In this document: positions 24,529 through 36,700 of the stretch, piece after piece
How positions within the stretch are numbered: position 1 is the stretch's first letter
Layout of the letters: the number at the start of each line of letters is the position of its first letter
Assembly: GCA_025331565.1 (NCBI GenBank)
Contig: JAFREQ010000035.1
Location: 2,852,001-2,916,000 of the forward strand
DNA: 64,000 nt
Direction of reading: 5' to 3'
Origin: Holacanthus passer
Taxonomy: Eukaryota; Chordata; Actinopteri; Pomacanthidae
Translations under genes and position numbers: made by a program
The notes under the pieces: generated by a model
Database searches by the model: none
What the model saw: the letters and a program-made list of their open reading frames with translations, nothing else
Told to the model about the DNA's origin: nothing

Positions 24529-25214
24529 GTAAGTTGTGAAATAATCGTTTTGTATCTCAGCTGTGGTGTTTGTCCGCTGAGCCGTGTTTCAGTTTTAATG
24601 TTTGCTCCATAGTGTTTTTGTTGCATGGCGACATCTCACTGTTTTGCTAATGTGCAGCTCGGTGGCTGCAGAGGAGGCGGAGGTGCATGTTTCTATAATG
24701 TTAAACGATTCTTCCTGCATTGTAGTGTCTTTAAATGAATTCGGCTCTACTCAGACTGTGTCCTGTGCAGACACACACTTTGTTCCCCCGATGTGTATCG
24801 CTAGCTTGCAGCCCGACCAGGCCTGTGCTTGTGTTAGTTTGCATTTCACATGCGCACAGTTACTGTTACTATTTAACATGGACTCTGGCGTTCAGTTGTG
24901 TGATGATGGAGCAGTTTCCTGTTGGTCAATGTCCTGCATTTTAATGATTGTGCACGTTACTTTTTTACAAAATTGGTTTGCACCAAGAGAGCTTTATTTA
25001 TGCAAAGGGGACATTGTGTCGCTATAGAAGCCAGGTTACATCACTTAAGTGAAATGCATTGAACAAACATTATAACTAGACATGAATCAAAACTTGAACC
25101 ATACTCTAAATATACAGTAACTTATACAACATTTGAACAAGGTAAATAGTGCAGAAATGCAATAAAGCTATAACATGATATTGTGGATTGACACAAATCT
25201 GTCATCAAGTTACA

Positions 25215-25485
25215 AGTATTTGCTGCTTAAAGCTTCTCAGGTGTGAGAATTTGCTGCTTTTCTCTGTTTAATATAATTGTAAATGGATTATGCAAGTTTT
25301 GGGCTGTTGGTCAGTCAAAAACAAAGTCACCTTTGGGCTCTGGGAACTTGCGATGGACATTTTTTCACTCATTTCGGACCTTTTATAGACTTAAAGGTTA
25401 GTAGAGTAATTGCTGAAATAATTGACAGATTAATAATGAATACTAAGCAATTGTTAGTTCAGCCATAATTGTCCAGCTCTAATAT
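25215..25485. repeat. Interspersed repeat, family A
   Basis: Contains GAGAATTTGCTGCTTTTCTC, GGGCTCTGGGAACTTG, CCTTTTATAGACTTAAAGG and ATTGACAGATTAATAATG, in the family A order. Confidence 0.65.
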
Positions 25486-27664
25486 GAATGTCAGTAGGAG
25501 GTACTGCACAATATGGACAAAAATTGTGCCAAAGGCGAAATATGTGTCAAAATACCATCTTAAATTAAATTGACATTTCCTGGCCTAAACATCATATTCT
25601 ACAGACTTAGTAAAACACCTTTGTTTTGCACAGATCCCCTCCAAAATCACATAATAATAATTTTAATATGCTTTTAATGATCATTCATTCTAATATAAAA
25701 AAAATCATATTGCAATAAGAGTCAAAATGATTGCAATTTAAATATTTTTTTCAAACTTGTTGAGTTGCAAGGTGATGATAACCTGAGAGTTGTTTTTAGA
25801 CCCAAAACATTAAGTTGTTGCTGTGTCTGGCATCTTTCTCAAGTCCACTGTGAAGTCCCTTCCCCCTCATACTGTACAAGGATTCGCAAAGCCGGACTGC
25901 CAAGATAAATTGTCTGTGAGTGTGTGTGTTAAGGGATGGTAACTCCCTGGATTTGGTAATTCTCTTAGAATGAGTGAAATTCCCAAAGGAGGGAGCTTAG
26001 CTCTGTCAGTCTGGCTCCATGTTGCTTCCCTCCTCGCACACACTACACTACTACACACACACATACACACTCACTCTAGATACAGTGTGTTTGTTTTACT
26101 CCCACTCCCCACGCCCACACCCTCGACTGCAGTGCAGCTGAAAATGTGTTCCTCATTTCAAGTCCGTTCTCTCTATTTCACTCTTTCCTTCCTTCCTCCC
26201 CATATGTGATCACTTAACAGCGTTTGACTTTTTTAAGTCGGAGATGTGAAAATGTCATTCGTGAACTCTCGTTCACATCACAGAGGTCACTAAAGATCGT
26301 GTCAATGTATGAAGCCATGTTTGGGTTAAATATTTATCCAGCAGAATGCTACACATGATAGTCCAGGCCTGAGGGTGAGACGAGGGGAAACTGTACAGGG
26401 AGGGGTGTGTTGTTTCAGAGCACAATCTTCCACCACTCTGTCCCATATGACATGTGACAGCCAGATAAACCCAGAGCCACTGTACTCACATGCTAACACA
26501 ACACAGTGTCTGGTCTGGCCTTGGTAGTGAGCAGGAGATAATACATTTCCCAGGCTGGTCATCCCGCTGATGGCGAGGCTTACATACAGTACGTTTTTAA
26601 AAAGCATGTTGTTGGTTTTGTCTCTGCCTTTTATTTTTGGGTGGAAAAGGTTTGAACATCTTGTTAAAATTGACATTACTTGCCAAAGCAGCGATGGTTT
26701 AAAAATTCAACCTTCAATTGCAGATGTTAATTTTCACTCTCTGTTTGCTCAGTTTTTTTGACTCCACCAGCGTGAACCAACTCAGTAAAGTTGCAGCTGA
26801 ACAGCCAAACAGTGAGCTGAGATGCACTGTAAACCTCCTTAAGCTGAGGGAGTTACAGGTTTGAGCTCTCTGTAGGTTCATCACTATGAGCAACTCTTTT
26901 TGCATTGTTATTATGGAAATATAATTCATAGTCACTTAAGTTTTCATCCTAGTTCCTCTAACTCAGTTTAATTAGAGGGTTAGCATCCGTCGACGAAGCA
27001 CAGATACCTTGAAAGTACACTGTGTGATATAATTATATAGTGGAAAATGAATAAAGCCTAAATGTAATGTAATTCACTGAGTGTGTGGATGATGATGAAC
27101 TATAATCCTCTATAGCAGGTCAAGGCCGGTCCACCTGACTTCAAAGAGGAAACTTGCCCAGTGATTCATTAAAAGATATCTCCAAAAAGATGATCATGGG
27201 GTAAAGCAATGAGCTTTGATTGTATTCACTTATGCCACACGTTGTTATAAGTTAACAAAGCCCAATGTAAATAAGTCACATATTCAACATGACTCCTTTC
27301 TCCCAGATGGGAAAAGCCACAATTTTTACCAAGTTTCCTCATGAAATTCCATCAGATCAGATTTGGCTGTTCTTTCTCTCTCTGCTGCCATCTCAGTATG
27401 TCCTTGCCTACTCCTTTTACCTAATTTTCTTGCCTTCTTAAGTGTTTTGAGCCGTGAGGTCAGTAACATGCACACGTACTGTTGCCTCCTCATTTTGTAA
27501 CACTGTATTTTAGTTTGCGTGCTGTTAGCTCATGTTGTAAATAACAGTACGACTTATCTGTGCGTGTCAATTACTGTCTAGTGCACAAGACCAAGACCGT
27601 ACACAGGGTTGCTAAAATGACACCAAATGCATTCCTACCAGTCACAGTAGTTAGGGTCTCTAAG

Positions 27665-27667
<3 letters not shown>

Positions 27668-27706
<39 letters not shown>
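27668..27706. repeat. (CA)n microsatellite
   Basis: About 19 uninterrupted CA units; probably length-polymorphic. Confidence 0.95.
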
Positions 27707-27710
<4 letters not shown>

Positions 27711-27826
27711 GAGCAGTTGCTAGTGGATTCTTCGTCCTCAGTAATGACAGGCATCCAGCTCAGAGATATAAAGAGCCATGTCTAAGTGCTTCTCTCAAAT
27801 GTCTGAAAACGGCTTGAAACACCAAC

Positions 27827-27829
<3 letters not shown>

Positions 27830-27863
<34 letters not shown>
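27830..27863. repeat. (CA)n microsatellite
   Basis: About 17 uninterrupted CA units, 124 bp after the end of the previous tract. Confidence 0.95.
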
Positions 27864-27866
<3 letters not shown>

Positions 27867-28687
27867 AACTGTTACAGACTTTTTTTTTTAACACCATAAT
27901 GATCTTTTTCACTGCCGATTGCTTGACTGGCATATTTTTGGAACAAACTAAATGGATCTTTTTTTTCCTTTTTCAGAGAGCTTAGTCATGCTGAAGAGAT
28001 GTTTTTAGTGCAAGCTTCCGTCTCTCAAAAGAACGTTATGATAAACTTGAAATATGTACAATGTACGTCCAGTGCTTTAAAGTTAATGAAAAGAAAGCCA
28101 CTGCGGGTGAGCAAAGAGCCTGGTGCTCCTCTTCATATAGTATCTCTATGTTTTTCTCCTCCCATCACTGGTTCATTGCAGCTGCTGCAGAGGATGGAAG
28201 CATCTGTATTGAGTGGTGTCGCAGCAAGTTCAAAACATCAGTTTGAGTCAGTCATTTAGAGGAAATCCAATCTCTTGTTCAACAACAGCATCCTGTTCAT
28301 TCTCCTTCTCGAGTGTACAGATTGTCCTGGTAGGCACATAAGTCATGGGTTTTGATTAAGAGGAGATTTTTTACCTGAGACAGTAGACGTTTCTAGTCCG
28401 TTTGAGCAATATGTTGCTGCAGACTGTAAAATGATATCCATGTGTCTACTGTCAGCATTTTGCCATGCTCTTAGTACTGAGGTGCTTCTGGGTGTATTTG
28501 GGCCACTGTGACAAAACTGCACCAGGACATACTGACAGTGGGTGCTGTTGTAAATACACCAACACGTGCTGGGTGGTGCATGAGTTACAGCTTTAGACAC
28601 ACCCATTGTTCCGCTCAATAAGGACAGGGTACTTTCCAATACAGATATTTAATGGGTGCAGTTATGGAAGCCAGGGTGAATCTGCCT

Positions 28688-29010
28688 TAATGATAATGAT
28701 AACTTTATTTATATAGCACTCAAAAATAAGCTAGAAAGTGCTTAACAAAGAATAGAAATTACCAGATAAAAGTGGAATTAGTGGAATAATAATCACATGC
28801 AAGGTACACAGTAAAAATAAGTAAAGTAAAAGTGGAAGACCAATTCAAGAGAAAGCAATTCTGAAAATGTTTGAAACAGTGATGGTGGTGGCCTTGACCT
28901 AGAAATTAGCAACAGGCCTCTGCTGCAGGATCTCAGGTACCATTCGGACTTTTAAGGGGTTAGTAAGTCTGTGATATAATCAGGGACCAACACCAAACAG
29001 GCTTTAAAAT
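28688..29010. repeat. Interspersed fish repeat
   Basis: Begins AACTTTATTTATATAGCACT and GAAAGTGCTTAACAAAG, then later TTAGTAAGTCTGTGATATAA and CAGGCTTTAAAATCATTAA. These are conserved blocks of a family that is very common in fish introns. Confidence 0.55.
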
Positions 29011-29606
29011 CATTAAGGTTGAACTTGTCTTGCTGCAGCATATTGCCTTTTTTTAAAAATGTTTAGTCTCATCCTGTCTCTCATAAAGAAGGTTCAGATG
29101 GAAGTGATGAGCACTTTCTGGTTGTTCTGACTTGTCCCGACGTAGCATGGCAGTGACTCCACCCTTCACTGATGCACAATGATGCCTCCTGATGCACAGC
29201 GACTTTCCCAAACAGAAAGGACTTTCTTAAAAACCTCCTAGTTTCCCTGAACATCAGTCTCCTCCCATGTATTATGATTATAACCGGCTCATGTAGTTCC
29301 TGTCAGATTGTTTGTAACCTTGGGGACTTTGGGATTATTTTGTTATTATTAATTTGTTCAATGCTCCTTTTAAAATGTAGTATTTGATTCCCAATTTGAC
29401 TTCATCTTAATCTAAGATGTGCTGTTTTTAATTTAGCTCATTCATTTTTAAAAAGTGCTTGCACACTTCTGAGCTCGACACGCTTTCAATCAAATGTAAA
29501 ATTAGCAACACATGAGTTTGAAGGTGTTGTGACACGGACTGGCTTGCAGCGTGATGTCGGCCTCCGGCTCTTCTTACATAACGGTAATCTTTAAAGGATG
29601 TCCCGT

Positions 29607-29719
29607 GTTTCCATGGTGATGTGTTTGGTTTCCATGGCGATAGCACCGTTAACAGCAGCGGAGGCTAGCCGAGCCGCTGCACCTCCATATCAGAGGAAGG
29701 ATGAGAAGTAGGGGGTCTG
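29607..29719 (+). promoter_or_regulatory. Tandem RFX X-box-like motifs and possible alternative first exon
   Basis: GTTTCCATGGTGAT (29607-29620) and GTTTCCATGGCGAT (29628-29641) are near-palindromic X-box-like motifs spaced 21 bp start to start, about two helical turns. A GC-rich stretch follows and ends in a plausible GTGAGG donor at 29720. This would fit an alternative add1 first exon, but no transcript evidence is available here. Confidence 0.35.
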
Positions 29720-32700
29720 GTGAGGCGGGGGCGCCCATGGTTGTGAGATGACAGCTTTCTACATAGACGGAGAAAAGCTTCCTGCATCGACGGCCAGTGT
29801 TATTGCTATGCTGTCCACAAGAAATAAACCATTTTGGGGTGTGGACATTTGTTGTAACATTGTTTAAAAAAGAGATGTTCAGGCTGTGTGGTGTCTAGTA
29901 TTGCACAGTTGGAGTGATTCAGTTAACATTTGTGGCCAGGCAGAGTGCAGCAGGAAATGGGTTTACTTAAACGAATGCTCCTCGAGATGGCAAGTGGCCT
30001 CTTTTAAGTCCATTACTAATATTTGTTAATGCACGACGCAGCATAATGTATTGCCTTTTGTTTACTCTGACATAGAGGTGAATATACAGAGAGCAGAAAA
30101 TGCTGCACTACCACTTTCTGCACATCATCTCATATCATCCTCCTCGCTCCTGCGGCTCCTCTTTTATTTCTATCCTTCCGGCAGCTTTAACAAATACTCC
30201 TGCTCATTCACCCTGGATTTGCAGGTGTTAGCAGATTTTGTGGTGGTGTGTACTGCAGACTTGGACTCCTTCAGGACTGATGGCAGCCCAGAGATAGTCA
30301 AAATATCCTATTACACAACCCCTGCTTTGCTTTAGTGCAAATAGATGGGTCATTGTGAGCAGGTTTAGCATTAATACAAAACATTCTGGTTTTAGTGCAA
30401 AAATTATTTCATGTGCTCTTGTGAAGCAGGTCATTATAGTACCTCCAATTTTTAAATTGCTTTTGGCACCAATAGGAGTCATAATGCATCTCGGTAGGAA
30501 CCTCTTCAACCACTTAAGACATCAGTGTTGAGCTGCCTGGTGCTTAAAATAAGTGTCAGCAGTCTTTTAAAAACATTAAAATATTTGCTTTATTACTGGA
30601 TACTGATAATAGTTCTAAATGATACGCAATTTAATTGTTTATTAGGTAATTAAATTTATCGTTCCTATTTTAGGCCACTAAGACCTGAGGGGAATAAATG
30701 CTAAAATACCAGTTTTACCAGACATCATTGACTTCATGAGAAGATTTTTTGTGTGTTTTTTTTTTATTGTAACATTAGATATATTAGTGAAAACTGACCT
30801 CTCAGATGGATTTCTGTGTATCCTTGTCTCTAAATAAAAAAAAAAGTCAGTTGGAAGAACATGAATATTTAATGCTTTTGTCACTGTTTTTCACTTGTCC
30901 TGTTGTTTGCAGACATGTTTGATTTTCCCCGTTGCCGCTGGCAATAAACACCAACGTGAACCACAGACAGCAAATGCAGCATAAACAAGTCAGACTCAAG
31001 GGAATAAGATCAGACTAGCAGTCTAGAAGCATTAAGACTATGTTTCTGTAAACCAGGCCGACATGGGCCGGTCTTGGAAAGGCAGCTGAGACTTCAGTGT
31101 TGGCATCTACTTTTATTTTTTTTTAAGACATGCTAACTCAACTGTCTGTATATATCACTTTAAACATATCTGTTTATTCAGTGTGACTTTTCTGGATATT
31201 TAGAAGTTTTTATGCGGCGTGTTGTGATGTGGATTCAACTGTTGTTGCTGATTTTACAGCACCAAGCCGATCTGAGCTTCTTTTTTTTTTTTGCAGTGCA
31301 TTTGTATTAATAAGAGGCCAGGGACACACTCTTTTTCACTAATGAGAGTATTTGGCACCAGGGCTAATTGCTGGTGTCCTTATTCATCTGTCAATAACTG
31401 ATGTCCTAATCTCACCAGTGAGACAGAACAGAGTTTTCCTTGTTGAATGTTTGCAGAGGAAGTAAGCAGCTTGCGTCCTTCTTTCTTTTGTAGCTGAAGT
31501 TTAAGACAGTATTTATGATTAAAGGAAAAAAGCAGAGAGGAGATACCAAAGAGAAGAATGTGAAAGGATTTGGTTTTAGGAAATCTGCGGCGAATGTTGT
31601 CACAAAGACATGGGGCTCAACATCATCTACGTCCTCTCTGGATGCAGTTTGGAGTTTCTTCACACGAGGAAGGCGTAAGAATTCATAGCTTGTTTAATTT
31701 TAATATTAATCTCAGTAATTATAGGGGATGTTGAGAATTCAATCCAGATAACCTTGAATACAAATTTGGTTAAATTTAGTTTAGAGCAGAACCAGAGTTA
31801 CAGACATTTGTTTTAAAATAAATGTTTTTTTTATGCAGCGGAATTGTATAATTTCAATCTTAGCAGTTTAGTTTGTTATTCCACATAAGTAAGAGTCATA
31901 AAATCTGTTTGTGATGAGAAAATAAACAGCCAAACTAATCCTGCTAAAAGGTAACTTGCCTAGTTTAGTAAAGTAGCAGTGCTATCAATCAGCTTTTGAC
32001 TTAAGTGGAATTCACAAGTTGGTTAAGTTTCTTTTAAATGACATAATTAAATATGTTGTATTGTAAATTAAGTTATTACATTGATTTCAAGATAATTATT
32101 AATGATACTGTGTTTTCCTTAATATTTCCATTAAAGTGCAGTTTATAGGTCTTACCTGTGGTCCATGTCAGTTTTTTTGAAGGTATTGCATCCTGTTACA
32201 GTTTACCTGGTCAGTCTGAAAACTTTAAACCTCAGCTTTCTCTCTACAGTGTTGTCATGTTGTGATCATTTCATTTCCCTTCATTTAATGTGTTTAAAAA
32301 GGTGAAAATGGACAAAACATTGCTGGCCTAGAATTAGCCAAACAGCACGAAAACACAAAAAAGCTTGATTGGAGCAGGTGACCTGAGATTTGTGCAAATG
32401 TTGGGTTTGATGTTGTGGAAAATCTCAGAACACCAATCAAAGCGGACAGAAACAGAGAGAGGCTCTGTCAGCTCTCAGTGTGATACTGGATGCTTTGGGT
32501 TTGGTCTGCAGTTGTCATGGTTGTTTTGGCGGGGCTCTTTTATTGATGTGGACTAATGGGCTGCATCACTTTCTGCCAGAGCACCCTCCCATTACCCATG
32601 CATGCTTGCACACACACACACATTTCTCTATGCTCATAAGTCTGTGTGTGTCCTTCAGAATCAGGGCTTGAGCAGTCTGTGCTGTGACAGACAGGCGGAG

Positions 32701-33745
32701 ACTGTTTATCCTCACACACACCCAGCCAGCTGGACGGACAGGGATCTATAGGAAATCTGTCTCTCTAGTCTCTTTGTCTCCAATCCCTCCCTGTTGTTGT
32801 CAGTTGAAGGGTAAGATTGAGCTATATGTTGTTTATTGTTCCCTAAGCACACAGTATACAATACTAGTCAAATCCACAACATACATTAAAAATTGAGTGA
32901 TAAGTGAGACTTTTGGTTCCAGTGTTCATCAAGCTGAACAGTAAAAGGCCTTCGGCTATATTTCCAGTTTTTGTTGTACTTTCCTTGGCCCAGCCTTGAC
33001 AGCTGGATGTTACTGTGATTCCAGGAAACACATTGTGGAAATCAATGAATACCCCTCTGAGCTGAGAAGAGTGGTCACATGATCTTGACAGGAAGTAGGG
33101 GAGAGTGTGTGTATGTGATTGGCTTTCTGGTCTAATGGCTTGTGATGCTCATTTCCTGTTTTAAAGCTTCTCTGTTTGCCCCTCCTTCCTTATTCTCTTA
33201 TACATTATCATTTTTTATTAAGTCATGAAATATATAGACTCTACACATTTAAGAAACAAAATCTTTAAAATGTTATATTCAAAGTTTAAAGCTGACAGTA
33301 AAAGTTTTGAAAATTTTGTAGTTGTATTATTAGTCTGTGACAAATGATTTACTCCTAATAAATTTGATGTTTTATGTTATTTTGATTTTATATTGCATTA
33401 CCAATTTTTACACTGCTGCATCCCATCAGATTTTTCTTGATTGTGGAGATGTTTGTTTTGTATCATACAGCACAATCAGGGTGAAAACCTGATATCAGCT
33501 TTGGAGCGGAAATATTTTAAGTTTACTGTCAGGCCAGAACATAACATTGAACTGTAAAAGGACAGAAGGTTTTTTTCGGACCCTGGCTGAACACAAACAG
33601 TGTGATTGTGACAAATTCTGTGCCATGGACTAAAACCTTGATGCATACAGATTTAGGGAGGAATTAAGAAGCACATTTGTGGGAATTCAAATCAATTCAA
33701 TTCAAAGTTATCTCTGTCACTCCCTCTACAGGAGGCCAGCCCAGG

Positions 33746-36700
33746 ATGAACGGCGATTCAGGTGCCGGGGTGGTGACGGCCCCCCCTCCCACCACAGCCC
33801 CTCACAAGGAGCGGTATTTCGACCGGGTGGACGAGAGCAGTCCGGAGTACCAGAGGGAGAGAAACATGGCACCTGACCTGCGGCAGGACTTCAACATGAT
33901 GGAGCAGAGGAAGAGGGTCTCCATGATCCTACAGAGCCCGGTCAGTGGAACAGACACATTAAACCATTATTCAGATTCGGCAACAAACTCTTTATTTGCT
34001 GTACATTAACTGATAAGATACTGAGGTCATAGTTGATAAATGCTCACTGCCATAACCAGCATTTTAAAACATGAATAGGCTCTTTTAGTGTATAGGCAGC
34101 AGCCTTCACAACATCACATGGTGGATCTAGTTTATTCCTCATCAACAGTGTGTTTGTGACCAGCTGAATACCAGAGAACAGCACTGTTTAAAGGCCTATT
34201 GTATGTATGAAAAGCACTGGTGTATTCAAGTCCTGATTCAAAATATGAGTATCACTATAGCTGTCAGTATAACACAACACAGTTCAACAGCAACACAAAC
34301 TGCAGCCTCCAGAAAGACTATACAGTTCAAACACCTCTCTAAAACAGTATCAACAAAAACGGAACATTATAACCTTCATCAATGTAGGATTTATTGCTGG
34401 ACTGTTGTACTAGACTGTATAGGTTTTAGCTAGTTGTACCAAATAATCTGGCGGCAGAGTGTATGTTTGAAAGTAAAGTACTAATCGGAGTGTCGAGATT
34501 AATTTTCCTCAGTGGGGATGAATAAAGTAACTCTTCTTCAAAGCTTGTAAAGATTGTTTCAGGATATTATTTTCCTCAATATGTAGGTTGGTTCTAAAAT
34601 TGCTCAAACCTTCTCTGTGTGTCTTTTACCTGTTTGTCCCCTTCTCTGTTTTGTTTTTGTTGTCATTGTGTTCCTTTGTGTTGATGTTTTTTTTTTTTTT
34701 TTTTTTGTCCTTACATTTTGTCTGTCTACGTTGATGACCGGCAGGCATTCTGCGATGAGCTGGAGACAATGATCCAGGATCAGCTGAAGAAGGGGAAGAC
34801 GCCCACGAGCCTGTTGGCTCTGCAGCAGATCGCAGACTTCATGACCACCAGCATGCCTTCCATGTATCCTGCTGCACCGCAAGGAGGCATGGCGGCCCTC
34901 AACATGAGTAAGCAGAGCAGAGGATGAGTGTGTGCGACTTTTTGACCCCAGGCCTGCTATGTCTGTGCTCTCAATGAGTAATGCAGCGTATGCCAGAGTT
35001 AATTTCTAGACAAAGAGGTCCAGTTGGAGTTTAGTAGGCAGACTCAGTCTAAATGTTATCTGTAAAAGAGATTTTTTTTTCCTGCTAGCAAAGAATTATG
35101 AATGGCTTTCTATCTGTACAGGAGTAACATTAGATTTTTTTCATTTTTACCCTTCTAGTGTCTTTCTCCTCACCATTATTATTATTCTTCAACTTGTTTC
35201 CTATAAGTGAACCCTGTCTTCCTGTCTGGCACCCTCTCTCCCTCTCAGGTTTGGGTATGGTGACTCCAGTGAATGATCTTCGTGGCTCAGACTCCATTTC
35301 CTACGACAAAGGCGAGAAGCTGCTTCGTTGCAAGCTGGCGGCCTTTTATCGGCTCGCTGACTTGTTCGGCTGGTCGGAGCTCATCTACAATCACCTCACA
35401 GTAAGATGGGCTTCATTGTTTATAATGCTTCTGGATCATGTTGTCAGGTTATGTTGTTCAACCTAACGTGACTGTCCTCTGGCCTTTTAGGTCAGGGTGA
35501 ACTCAGATCAGGAGCGCTTCCTGATTGTCCCTTTTGGGCTCCTGTACAGCGAAGTCACTGCCTCCAGTCTGGTGAGAATCTGTGCAGATCTTTTTTAGAA
35601 CTGCATGTCCTTTCTTATGCCTTATTTGTATCAGTCAATTACACCATTTCCCTGATTTCTCTTTTAGATTAGTTTACGTCTAATGTGAAAAAATACGTTT
35701 AAACAAGTCAGTACTTGACAAAGACAAACTGCTTGTTGTCCGCATGAGATTCATAGCTAAAGTCATGAAACTTATTGTTTTGAGTGACCCTTTGTCGTCT
35801 GCCCTGCTCTCCAGGTGAAGGTAAACCTTCAAGGTGAGATCGTGGACCGGGGCAGCACCAATCTTGGGGTCAACCAGGCTGGCTTCATCCTCCACTCCGC
35901 CATCTACGCTGCACGGCCCGATGTCAAGTGTATCGTGCATGTACACACTTCTGCAGGTGCTGCGGTAAGTGACAGTGTATACATAACAACTATACCAACA
36001 CAGACGAGGACACATTATAGCCTTGTGTCATGTGTTGTGTGGCCTTTGGTTGCAGGTGTCAGCCATGAAATGCGGCCTGTTGCCCATCTCACCTGAGGCA
36101 CTGTCCCTGGGCGAGGTCACCTATCATGACTACCATGGCATTCTGGTGGATGAGGAAGAAAGAACTCTCATACAGAGGAACCTCGGGCCTAACAGCAAGG
36201 TAACAGCAGAGTTTTATATGCATTCATTATGTAACCTGCTAAATTCTAAAGTCCATGGAAGAAATGAGAATGTAGTTGTTCTTTGCTAAGTTTTTATTTT
36301 TCCTCCGTCACAGGTGCTCATCCTGAGGAACCATGGCTTGGTGTCTGTAGGTGAAACAGTGGAGGAAGCTTTCTATTACATCCACAATCTGGTCACTGCC
36401 TGTGAGATCCAGGTAGGTCACACTGAGCTCTGTACAAGGCATCCTCTTGGCGGTAGCACCTAGCACACAGACATTAATCTATGTCAAATTATCTTAAGGA
36501 TTATCACTTTGCTATCATGGCTGTATGATGTATAGAACCATGTATTTTCATTTGGGTTGTTATATTTGGCGCCATATGTTTGTCTGCATTTTTCATAACA
36601 ATTGTCTTTGTCTCTTGTCTCTCCACATTTTTATATACGTTTATCTTCCTTCATGTATTTGTGTGTCTGTGTCTGTCCTCATGTCCACATTTTATTTTCC

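Larger units (their letters stand above)
24529..33731 (+). other. add1: add1 intron 1
   Basis: Contains a family A repeat (25215-25485), two CA microsatellites (27668-27706 and 27830-27863), another fish repeat (28688-29010) and a GC-rich island at 29.58-29.73 kb with two RFX-like motifs and a possible alternative first exon. No coding exon is seen. Confidence 0.6.
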
